Below, piece after piece: positions 17,020 to 25,098 of a stretch of 64,000 nucleotides of DNA. The position numbers were made by a program, and so were the translations under genes. How positions within the stretch are numbered: position 1 is the first letter of the stretch; each line of letters starts with the position of its first letter. The DNA is from Euzebya tangerina (GTDB lineage Bacteria > Actinomycetota > Nitriliruptoria > Euzebyales > Euzebyaceae), in the NCBI RefSeq assembly GCF_003074135.1, contig NZ_PPDK01000001.1:1364001-1428000 (forward strand). Direction: 5' to 3'. The notes beneath the pieces were generated by a model that was given only the letters and a program-made list of their open reading frames with translations, did not search any database and had not been told where the DNA came from.

Positions 17020-18033
17020 ATGGCAAACTGCGCCATGGCCTCGGTCGGGACACCGGTGATCAGGCGGATCGTGCAGGTCTCCCGGGGCCCCGAGCCCCCG
17101 GAGAGGCTGCTGGCCCAGATGGGTCTGCCGGCCGATGTCGACCCGGGGAGCTGGACCACCGAGGCCGTGGACGTGGAGGTCTACTACGAGCTGCTGGAGC
17201 GCGTCGCCGGCTACCACGATCCCGGGTTGCCCTTCCGCTACGGCCGCAGCATCCAGGTGGACGACTTCGGCGCGCTCGGCCTGGCCATGAAGACCGCACC
17301 GAGGGTGCGCGACGCACTCCTGCGCCTGGTCCGCTACGTCCTGGTGCTCAGTGACACCCTGTCCTACGAACTGGAGGAGGGTCCGGGTGGCCCGCGCTTC
17401 CTGCTGAGGGGCAGGTCACACCACCGACGCGGGGCCCAACTGGCCAACGAGTGCGCGCTCGCTGCCGTCACCTCCGTCCTGCGACAACTGGTCACCGGGC
17501 CGATCGGGCTGCGCGGGGTGTCCTTCTGCCACGCCGCGCCGGAGTCCGATGAGCCGCATCGGGAGTACTACCGGGTGCCCGTGAGGTGGTCATCCGAGGT
17601 CGATGGCCTGCTCCTCGTCCCTGCCCTCCTCGAGCGACGGACCCGGCTGGGGGACCACGGGCTGTCGGCCTATCTGCTGGACCGGCTGGAGGATCTGTAC
17701 AGCCAGACCGTGGACCGGTCGCTGGCTCATCGAGTCTCGGTGGCCGTCGCCAGTTCGCTGCCCGACGGCCAGCCCAGCAAGTCGCAGGTCGCCCGGCAGC
17801 TCGGGTACAGCGAGCGGACCCTGCACCGGCGGCTGGCCGACGAGGGCCACTCGTTCCAGGAGTTGGCCACCCAGGTCCGCCGGGAGGCCGCCGAGTCGCT
17901 GCTGCAGCGCGGCACGCACTCGCTGACCGACGTCGCCTTCCTGACCGGCTTCTCGGACCAGGCGGCGTTCACGCGGGCCTTCAAGCGCTGGACCGGCCGG
18001 ACGCCGGGGCAGTGGCGGGTGTCGGTCGGGTAG
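17020..18033 (+). CDS. AraC-family transcriptional regulator with arabinose-binding-like N-terminal domain
   Basis: A 337-residue regulator. Residues about 20-205 match the long N-terminal sensor domain seen in OruR/ArgR-type AraC proteins (FRYGRSIQVDDFGALGLAMK, RYVLVLSDTLSYELEEG). The C-terminal 85 residues are the double helix-turn-helix: SKSQVARQLGYSERTLHRRL, DEGHSFQELATQVRREAAES, then SLTDVAFLTGFSDQAAFTRA and FKRWTGRTPGQWR. Two ATG codons (17020 and 17035) are possible. Its position divergent from the DUF4386-oxidoreductase pair suggests it activates that unit in response to a small ligand. Confidence 0.9.
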   Translation: MANCAMASVGTPVIRRIVQVSRGPEPPERLLAQMGLPADVDPGSWTTEAVDVEVYYELLERVAGYHDPGLPFRYGRSIQVDDFGALGLAMKTAPRVRDALLRLVRYVLVLSDTLSYELEEGPGGPRFLLRGRSHHRRGAQLANECALAAVTSVLRQLVTGPIGLRGVSFCHAAPESDEPHREYYRVPVRWSSEVDGLLLVPALLERRTRLGDHGLSAYLLDRLEDLYSQTVDRSLAHRVSVAVASSLPDGQPSKSQVARQLGYSERTLHRRLADEGHSFQELATQVRREAAESLLQRGTHSLTDVAFLTGFSDQAAFTRAFKRWTGRTPGQWRVSVG

Positions 18034-18055
18034 CGCGCGCCGAGCCGAGCCAGGA

Positions 18056-19306
18056 CTAGCCGGGGATGCGCTTGCGCAGATATCCGACCGTCTGGGCGGC
18101 GGCCGCCGCCACCGGCACGGCCAGGAACGCGCCGAGGATGCCCAGCAGGAAGCCGCCGACGGTCAGGGCCAGGATGATCGCGAGCGGGTGGAGTTCCAGC
18201 GTCCGTCCGAGGATCAGCGGCTGGAGCAGCTGACCCTCCACGTTCTGCACCACGAGCACCAGGATGATGACGAAGACGGCCGTGGTCGGGCCGTTCGACG
18301 CCAGGGCGACCAGCGCCGCGAGCAGCCCCGAGATCCCGGCACCGACCACCGGGAAGAGCCCACCGAAGAACACGATCACGGCCAACGGCAGCGCCAACTC
18401 GACGCCCAGGATCACCAGCCCGATCCCGATGAACACCGCGTCGACGATGGCGACCAGCAGCTGGCCCTGGATGTACCCGCCGATGGTCTGCCAGCCCATC
18501 CGCCCGATGATGTCCACGTCCTCGTGCAGGAACTCGGGGAACACCGACTTGACCCACTCGGCGATGGCTGATCCGTCCTTCAGGTAGAAGAACAGCACGA
18601 TCAGGGTCAGCAGGATGCCGGTCGCCGTGTTGAACACGGTCTGGAAGGCCGAGACCACTCCGTCGGTGGCCTGCCCGCCGGCTGCCGCCTCCCGCACCGC
18701 CGTCGTGGCCTGGTCGATCAGGTCGTTCAGGTCGACGGGTTGCAGGCCGAACGGGCCGCTGGCCAAGAACTCGTCGAGCTGCCGGTACCCCTCGCGGATC
18801 GAGGCCTCGAGCGAGTCGAACTGCTCGGCCACGGCCGGAGCGATGAACGACACGATCGCGGTGACGATCCCGAAGAAGCCGAGCAGGGTGATCAGGGCGG
18901 AGAGCGCGTCCGGCACACCCTGGGCCTTGATCCGCCGATTGATCGGCTCGAGACCCGCGGCCGGGAACAGCGCGATGATCACAGGAATGATCACGGCGGA
19001 CAGACGTGCGGTCACCAGTGCCAGACCGATGGTGATGATCGTGATCCCGATGAAGGACCAGGCGTACACCCCGGCACGGACGGTCGGCCGTTGGCTGAGC
19101 GGCTCCACCAGCTTGGCGGCAACGTCAGCGGTCTTGACCTTGGGCTCGACCTTCTCGGTCAGCCCGGCCTCGTCGGCGACCGCAACCGTCATCTCCGTCG
19201 GCTGGCGGTCCTCGTCGGTCACCGCCGCCACGGACTCCGAGGGCGGCGTGTCCGCTCGGTCCGCCTCCGCCATGCTGGACTCGTCTGTCACATCAGCGTC
19301 GCTCAC
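18056..19306 (-). CDS. AI-2E family transporter
   Basis: A 416-residue permease of the AI-2E/PerM/TqsA family. About 75 acidic N-terminal residues precede the first membrane segments (VYAWSFIGITIITIGLALVT, then SAVIIPVIIALFPAAGL). The family's soluble loop (about 165-245, with DSLEASIREGYRQLDEFL) comes next. The signature region follows: QTIGGYIQGQLLVAIVDAVF, LALPLAVIVFFGGLFPVVGA, and a late helix with QLLQPLILGRTLELHPLAII. Members export autoinducer-2 or act as Na+/H+ antiporters; the substrate here is unknown. ATG overlaps the M18 stop by four bases. Confidence 0.9.
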   Translation of the reverse strand: MSDADVTDESSMAEADRADTPPSESVAAVTDEDRQPTEMTVAVADEAGLTEKVEPKVKTADVAAKLVEPLSQRPTVRAGVYAWSFIGITIITIGLALVTARLSAVIIPVIIALFPAAGLEPINRRIKAQGVPDALSALITLLGFFGIVTAIVSFIAPAVAEQFDSLEASIREGYRQLDEFLASGPFGLQPVDLNDLIDQATTAVREAAAGGQATDGVVSAFQTVFNTATGILLTLIVLFFYLKDGSAIAEWVKSVFPEFLHEDVDIIGRMGWQTIGGYIQGQLLVAIVDAVFIGIGLVILGVELALPLAVIVFFGGLFPVVGAGISGLLAALVALASNGPTTAVFVIILVLVVQNVEGQLLQPLILGRTLELHPLAIILALTVGGFLLGILGAFLAVPVAAAAAQTVGYLRKRIPG

Positions 19307-20601
19307 GCCGTCAGATGATTGCGCAGCGCGCCCACCAGATACAACACGTCGACCGTGGCCGACTGTTCACGGATCGAGTGCATCGACAGCAGCGGGTTGC
19401 CGATGTCCACCGTCGGGAGCCCGAGACGGGTCGCGGTCAGCGGACCGATGGTCGAGCCGCTCCGGGCGTCGGCCCGGTTGCTGAAGTACTGCACGGGGAC
19501 GCCCGCGGCCTCGCACCGCTGCCGGAACCAGGCCAACGTGGCGGCGTCCGTGGCGTAGGCCTGGCTGGCGTGGGTCTTGATCACCGGGCCGCCACCCAGA
19601 CGTGGTCGGTGGCCGCCGTCGTGCTTGTCGGCGTAGTTGGGGTGGACCGCGTGCGCGGCGTCGGCGCTGATGAGGACCGAGCCGGCCACGGCCCGCGCCA
19701 GCGACTGCGCGTCGTCATCACCCGAGGCGCTGATCAGCCGCCCCAGCACATCACCGAGCATCGGTCCGGCCGCGCCCTCGGCCGACCCCGAACCAACCTC
19801 CTCGTGGTCGTTGCACACCACCACCTGGGTGGCGTCGCCCTGCCCGGCCCGGAGGAGCGCCTGCAGGCCGGCGTAGCAGCTGACCAGGTTGTCCTGCCGT
19901 GGTGCGAAGAGGAACTGCTTGTCCACCCCACCCAGCGCCGAGGGTTGGGTGTCGCACAGCACCAGGTCCCAGCCGATGATCTCGCCGTCGACGTGGTCGG
20001 CCAGCAGGTCCGCCAGACCGAGGTCCTGAGCCGCCGCGGCGAACAACGGCACGATGTGGCTCTGCGGGTTGAGCTTCAGGCCCTCCTCGTTCAACTCACG
20101 GTTCAGGTGGATGGCCAGCGAGGGGATGCGCAGGATCGGCCGGTCGACGTGAACGGACCGGATGGACCCGTCGGCCAGCACCACCCGCCCCGCCAGACCA
20201 AGGTCCCGGTCCAGCCAGGTGTAGGCCAGCGGACCGCCGTACACCTCCACCGAGAGCTGCCCGTACCCGACCCGTGAGGTCACGCCGTGGGGGCGAACCT
20301 TGAAGGTCGGTGAGTCCGTGTGGGCACCGACGAGTCGGAAGCCCGCCTCGGCGATCGGCGCGGACCCCACGCGGAAGGCCACGATCGTCCCGCCGTCGCG
20401 GATGACGTAGCCGGTCGTGCCGGGCTCGACGGTCCAGGCGTCCCGCTCGTCGAGGGCCACGAAGCCCTCGTCATCCAAGCGCCGGGCCATCTCCTCGCAG
20501 GCATGGAAGGGGGAGGGGCTGGCATCGATGAAGCCACAGAGGTCCGTGGCGGCCTCGACGTCGACGTGGCGGGGGCGCGCGTCGGGCGGACCGTCCGCCA
20601 C
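19303..20601 (-). CDS. M18 family aminopeptidase (aspartyl aminopeptidase type)
   Basis: A cytoplasmic zinc aminopeptidase of 432 residues. LVGAHTDSPTFKVRP carries the metal ligand His94; VEVYGGPLAYTWLDRDLGLA, VVVCNDHEEVGSGSAEGAAG (catalytic Glu pair) and SADAAHAVHPNYADKH follow, and MHSIRE near the end supplies the last ligand His. The length is as usual for bacterial M18 enzymes. GTG at 20601 shares a base with the TAG of kgd, and its own stop overlaps the AI-2E gene, so three genes are read in close succession. The link to 2-oxoglutarate metabolism is not obvious. Confidence 0.93.
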   Translation of the reverse strand: MADGPPDARPRHVDVEAATDLCGFIDASPSPFHACEEMARRLDDEGFVALDERDAWTVEPGTTGYVIRDGGTIVAFRVGSAPIAEAGFRLVGAHTDSPTFKVRPHGVTSRVGYGQLSVEVYGGPLAYTWLDRDLGLAGRVVLADGSIRSVHVDRPILRIPSLAIHLNRELNEEGLKLNPQSHIVPLFAAAAQDLGLADLLADHVDGEIIGWDLVLCDTQPSALGGVDKQFLFAPRQDNLVSCYAGLQALLRAGQGDATQVVVCNDHEEVGSGSAEGAAGPMLGDVLGRLISASGDDDAQSLARAVAGSVLISADAAHAVHPNYADKHDGGHRPRLGGGPVIKTHASQAYATDAATLAWFRQRCEAAGVPVQYFSNRADARSGSTIGPLTATRLGLPTVDIGNPLLSMHSIREQSATVDVLYLVGALRNHLTA

Positions 20602-23600
20602 TACGCCTCACCCGAGCCGATGCCCGCGAACGCGTCACGCATCAGCTTGTCCTGCTCCAACTCGTGGACCGTGTGGGATCCGGTGGCGGGGCTGGCGCTC
20701 TCGAACCGTGTGGCCCGCTTCAGCCGCAGGTCGTCACGGACGGCCTCGCAGGCGTTGTAGAGCCGACTGCCGGCGAAGGGCCAGGGGCCCATGTTCTCCG
20801 GTTCGTCCTGGACCCACATGACGTCGACGGCGTTCGGGTAGCCACGCAGCGCCTTCTCCACCTGGGCCTGGGGGAAGGGGTAGAGCTGCTCGATCGACAC
20901 CACCGCGGCGGGATGATCGTGCTCGTTCCGGTAGGCGATCAGGTCGTGGCGGACCTTGCCGGAGCACAGCACCACACGACGGACGCTGTCAGCGTCCGGT
21001 CCGTCTGGCTCGAGCAACGTCTCGTTGAACCCGCCCTCGGTGAAGGCCACCGCCGGGGACTGCGCCTCCTTCGCGCGTAGCATCGACTTCGGGCTGAACA
21101 CGACCAGGGGCTTCAGCACGTCGTGGTGCATCTGTCGACGGAGCAGGTGGAACCACTGCGCGGCTGTGGACGGCTGCGCGATCTGGATGTTGTCCTGGGC
21201 ACAGAGGGTCAACCAGCGCTCGATGCGGGCCGAGGAGTGCTCGGGCCCCTGCCCCTCATAGCCGTGGGGCAGCAGCACGACCAGGCCTGACTTCTCCTCC
21301 CACTTGTCCTCAGCCGCGGTGATGAACTGGTCGATGATGACCTGGGCGCCGTTGGAGAAGTCGCCGAACTGCGCCTCCCACAGGGTCAGCGCGTCGGGTC
21401 GGGCGACCGAGTAGCCGTACTCGAAGCCGAGGGCGCCGAACTCGTGAAGTGGGCTGTCGTAGATCATGAACTGGCCCGGCTGGTCGTCCAGGCCCTCCAG
21501 GTGCCGCAGCGGGATGTACTCGCTGGCGTCGTTGTGGTCGATCAGCACCGAGTGCCGCTGGGAGAAGGTGCCGCGACGTGAGTCCTGACCGGCGAAGCGG
21601 ACACTGATCCCCTCCTGCACCAGCGAACCCAGCGCGAGCATCTCAGCGGTCGGCCAGTCGACGGCGTCCTCGGCCAACTGGTCGGCCCGCCGCGACAGCA
21701 GCCGGGCCAGCTTGGGGTGCGGCTCGAAGTCGGCCGGCCAGGACGTCAGCGCCTTGGTGATCCGGTTCAGGTGGTCCAGGCTGACGGCAGTGGGGATGTG
21801 GTCGAGCACCCCCCGCACCTTGGGTGGTGGAGGCAGCTCGTTGGTCTCTGGCTTGGACTCCCTGGTCTGGCTGAGCGCCTCCTCGAGCTTGGACTTGAAG
21901 GAGTCCAGCGCCTCCTCCGCCTGCTCGATCGTCAGGTCGCCCCGGTTGACCAGCTCCTCGGTGTAGACCTTCCGAACGCTGCGGTGGTTCGCGATCGCCC
22001 GGTACATGATCGGCTGGGTGAACGCGGGCTCGTCACCCTCGTTGTGGCCGTGCTTGCGGTAGCACACCATGTCGACCACGACGTCGCGACCGAAGGTCTT
22101 GCGGTACTCCAGGGCCAGCTTGACGACCCGGACACACGCCTCGGGGTCATCGCCGTTGACGTGGATGATCGGCGCCGACACGGTCTTGGCGATGTCGGTG
22201 CAGTACTCACTCGACCGGGAGTGGTGCGGGGCGGTGGTGAACCCCAGCTGGTTGTTGATGATGATGTGGACCGTGCCGCCGGTCTCATAGCCCTTCAGCT
22301 GGGACATCCCCAGCGTCTCGGCGACCACGCCCTGGCCGGCGAACGCGGCGTCCCCGTGGATCAGGATCGGCAGGATCGGCCCGGCGCTCGGAGGGTGCTG
22401 CCGGACGTCCTGCTTGGCGCGGACCATTCCCTCGACCACCGGGTTGACCGCCTCCAGGTGGCTCGGGTTGGCCGCCAGCGACACCGGGATCTGGTTGCCG
22501 CCGGGCGAGGTGTGTGAGCCCGTCGAGCCGAGGTGGTACTTGACGTCACCGGAGCCTTGGACGGACTCCTCCCCGATGTCGCCCTCGAACTCGCTGAAGA
22601 TCTTGTTGTAGGACTTCCGGAGGATGTTGGCCAGCATGTTGAGGCGGCCGCGGTGGGCCATGCCGATCACGGCCTCCTGCAGGCCGTCATCCGCCGCGGC
22701 AGAGAGCAGCCCGTCCATCATCGGGACCAGGGACTCGGCCCCCTCCAGGGAGAAGCGCTTCTGACCCAGGTACTTGGTTCCGAGGAAGCGCTCGAACGCC
22801 TCGGCCTCGTTCAGCATCTCGAGGATCTGCTGCTGCTCGTCGGACGACAGGTCGGTCTTGACGCCCTCGAGCCGGGCCTGGAACCACTCCTTCTGCTCGG
22901 GGTCGGAGATGTGCATGTACTCGATGCCGACCGTGCGGCAGTAGGCGTCGCGCAGCAGGCCCAGCAGGCTGCCGAGCGTCATCACGTCGTGGCCGCCGAT
23001 GCCGTCGGTGAAGAACTCGCGGTCGAGGTCCCAGATCGTCAGGCCGTAGGACGCGGGGTCCAGTTCGGTGTGCACCTTGCGGAAGGTGTGCTGGAGGGGG
23101 TTCAGGTTCGCGATCAGGTGCCCGCGGACCCGGTACATGTTGGTCATCCGCTGGACGGCCATCTGCTTGGTGGCCCGCGCCGCCTCGTTGTCGACGACCT
23201 TGGAGGAGTTGTCGGTCCGCCAGCGCACCGGCTCGTACGGGATCCGCAGCGAGTCGAAGATCTCGTCGTAGAAGTCGTCCTCGCCCAGCAGATAGGTCTC
23301 CATGGAGCGCAGGAACAGGCCGGACTCGGCGCCCTGGATGACCCGGTGGTCGTAGGTGGAGGTCATGGTGATGACCTTGCCGATGCCGAGCGAGGCGACG
23401 GTGCGCGGGTCTGACCCCTTGAACTGGGCCGGGTAGTCGATGGCACCCACGCCGATGATCGCCGACTGGCCCTTCATCAGCCGTGGGACCGACCCGACGG
23501 TGCCCAGACCACCCGGGTTGGTCAGGGTCGCCGTCGTGTTCTCGAACATCTCCGGGGAGAGCTTGTTGGACTGGACCAGTCGGATCATGTCCTCGTAGGC

Positions 23601-24257
23601 CCGCCAGTACTCCGCGAAGGTGAGGGTGTCGACCTCCTTGATGTTCGGCACCAGCAGCACCCGGCCGTTCTTGCGCTGGATGTCCACGGCCAGGCCCATG
23701 TTGATGTGGTCGGGCTGATGGACGTAGGGGGTCCCGTCGGCATCCTCGTGGTAGCTCTTCGTCATGGCCGGGTGCGCCATCAGCGACTTCACCATGGCCC
23801 AGCCGATGAGGTGCGTGAACGAGACCTTCCCACCACGGGTGCGGACGAGTTGGTTGTTCAGGATCCGCCGGTTGACCTCGAGCAGCTTCGCGGGGACCTC
23901 CCGCAGTGACGTCGCCGTCGGCACGGTGAGCGACGTCTGCATGTTCTCGGCGATCGCGGCCGAGACACCGCGGATCTTCGTCGCGCCGTCAGGGACGATG
24001 ACCTCCTCGGCGTCTGGCTCCTCGGCGTCTGGCTCCTCAGCGGGGGTCGACGGCGCTTCCGCTGTAGCCCCGTTGGTCGAGGGCGAGGTGTCGGTCGGGG
24101 CGGTGGGAACACGAGAGGGTGCCCCGTTCGGCACGTAGTCGGCGAAGAAGTCGTGCCACGACTCCGGGACGCTGTCCGGATTGGCCAGGAAGTCGCGGTA
24201 CATCTCCTCCACGATCCAAGCGTTCGAGCCGAAGGACGTGGTGGACGAGTCAGCCAT
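20601..24257 (-). CDS. kgd: Multifunctional 2-oxoglutarate decarboxylase / dehydrogenase E1-E2 (Kgd)
   Basis: The actinomycete-type fused enzyme of 1218 residues. An N-terminal OGDH segment (NAWIVEEMYRDFLANPDSVP) is followed by a Pro/Glu-rich linker (about 50-85). Then comes an E2 acyltransferase domain (about 95-330) without a lipoyl domain; it has VSFTHLIGWAMVKSL and the catalytic STYDHRVIQGAESG. The ThDP E1 domain fills the rest: YRVRGHLIANLNPL, IGMAHRGRLNMLANI, HGDAAFAGQGVVAE, IINNQLGFTT and HVNGDDPEACVRV. It decarboxylates 2-oxoglutarate and, with E3 and a lipoylated E2, makes succinyl-CoA. In mycobacteria it is inhibited by GarA; no garA is in this window. Confidence 0.96.
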   Translation of the reverse strand: MADSSTTSFGSNAWIVEEMYRDFLANPDSVPESWHDFFADYVPNGAPSRVPTAPTDTSPSTNGATAEAPSTPAEEPDAEEPDAEEVIVPDGATKIRGVSAAIAENMQTSLTVPTATSLREVPAKLLEVNRRILNNQLVRTRGGKVSFTHLIGWAMVKSLMAHPAMTKSYHEDADGTPYVHQPDHINMGLAVDIQRKNGRVLLVPNIKEVDTLTFAEYWRAYEDMIRLVQSNKLSPEMFENTTATLTNPGGLGTVGSVPRLMKGQSAIIGVGAIDYPAQFKGSDPRTVASLGIGKVITMTSTYDHRVIQGAESGLFLRSMETYLLGEDDFYDEIFDSLRIPYEPVRWRTDNSSKVVDNEAARATKQMAVQRMTNMYRVRGHLIANLNPLQHTFRKVHTELDPASYGLTIWDLDREFFTDGIGGHDVMTLGSLLGLLRDAYCRTVGIEYMHISDPEQKEWFQARLEGVKTDLSSDEQQQILEMLNEAEAFERFLGTKYLGQKRFSLEGAESLVPMMDGLLSAAADDGLQEAVIGMAHRGRLNMLANILRKSYNKIFSEFEGDIGEESVQGSGDVKYHLGSTGSHTSPGGNQIPVSLAANPSHLEAVNPVVEGMVRAKQDVRQHPPSAGPILPILIHGDAAFAGQGVVAETLGMSQLKGYETGGTVHIIINNQLGFTTAPHHSRSSEYCTDIAKTVSAPIIHVNGDDPEACVRVVKLALEYRKTFGRDVVVDMVCYRKHGHNEGDEPAFTQPIMYRAIANHRSVRKVYTEELVNRGDLTIEQAEEALDSFKSKLEEALSQTRESKPETNELPPPPKVRGVLDHIPTAVSLDHLNRITKALTSWPADFEPHPKLARLLSRRADQLAEDAVDWPTAEMLALGSLVQEGISVRFAGQDSRRGTFSQRHSVLIDHNDASEYIPLRHLEGLDDQPGQFMIYDSPLHEFGALGFEYGYSVARPDALTLWEAQFGDFSNGAQVIIDQFITAAEDKWEEKSGLVVLLPHGYEGQGPEHSSARIERWLTLCAQDNIQIAQPSTAAQWFHLLRRQMHHDVLKPLVVFSPKSMLRAKEAQSPAVAFTEGGFNETLLEPDGPDADSVRRVVLCSGKVRHDLIAYRNEHDHPAAVVSIEQLYPFPQAQVEKALRGYPNAVDVMWVQDEPENMGPWPFAGSRLYNACEAVRDDLRLKRATRFESASPATGSHTVHELEQDKLMRDAFAGIGSGEA

Positions 24258-24342
24258 GAAGGGGTCCCAGGGGAGAGGGTTCGGAGGACGGGTGGTGCAG
24301 CCGTGATGGTATCAACGTCCTTCTCCTAGACTCCTTGCAGGT

Positions 24343-25008
24343 ATGGGCGCTCTCAACACCCCTGGCGGTCACGCCCCGACGCCCCCGACAGCCAAGCCGC
24401 GAGGCCGCGGTCTGATCCGTGCCGGCGTCCTCTGCATGGTGCTCGCGGTGGTCCTCGGGGCCGTCGCGCTGTTCCAGGCCTTCGGGCCACTCGTGCAAGC
24501 CTCGCCGGAGCCCATCACCGGGCCGACCACGGTGCAGATCGAGGAGGGTGGGTCCTACGCGATCTACTCGGTCGGCCGAGTTGGCGCCGTCGGGGACAGT
24601 GGGTGCGCGGTCACCGGTCCGAACGGGGAGGTGGGGCTGCAGGCGGCGTTCGGGAACCAGACCCTCACGACGGGAGGGCAGACCTACTCCCTGCGCCAGA
24701 CCTTCGACGTGGAGCCCGGCACCTACACGGTGTCCTGCGCCGAGAGCAACGCCCGATACGCCGTCGGCCCCGAGGTGAACGTGTTCCGGACGGTCGGCCT
24801 CGGCTTCATCGGCATCTTCGGGGGCATCACGATGTTCATCGTCGGAGTCGTGTTGCTCATCGTGGGCCTCGTCGTCCGCAGCCGGAGCAAGAGCGGCGGG
24901 TCGCCCCCGGGATACCCCGGGCAGCCACCCCCCGGACCGTACGGCCAGCCCTACCCCGTGCCGAACCAGCCGCACCCGGGCAACTACCAGGGACCAGTCG
25001 GATGGTGA
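24343..25008 (+). CDS. Two-helix membrane protein with Pro/Gly-rich tail
   Basis: I do not recognise the family. The 221-residue product has a short cytoplasmic start, a membrane helix (LCMVLAVVLGAVALFQAF, about 31-48), an extracellular beta-rich domain of about 90 residues with two Cys (GDSGCAVTGP and YTVSCAESN) that could form a disulfide, and a second helix (about 155-180). It ends with a cytoplasmic tail rich in Pro, Gly and Tyr (GYPGQPPPGPYGQPYP). Such tails are common in actinomycete envelope proteins. TAGACT lies ten bases before the ATG, consistent with a leaderless transcript. Confidence 0.7.
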   Translation: MGALNTPGGHAPTPPTAKPRGRGLIRAGVLCMVLAVVLGAVALFQAFGPLVQASPEPITGPTTVQIEEGGSYAIYSVGRVGAVGDSGCAVTGPNGEVGLQAAFGNQTLTTGGQTYSLRQTFDVEPGTYTVSCAESNARYAVGPEVNVFRTVGLGFIGIFGGITMFIVGVVLLIVGLVVRSRSKSGGSPPGYPGQPPPGPYGQPYPVPNQPHPGNYQGPVGW

Positions 25009-25098
25009 CCGAGTTCGGCGTGGCGCCTCCCGCCTCAGTGGAGGCACTGAAGTAGGTCTACCGACCTCCGCGGAGGGGTTTGTTAGGCTGCGGCGGTC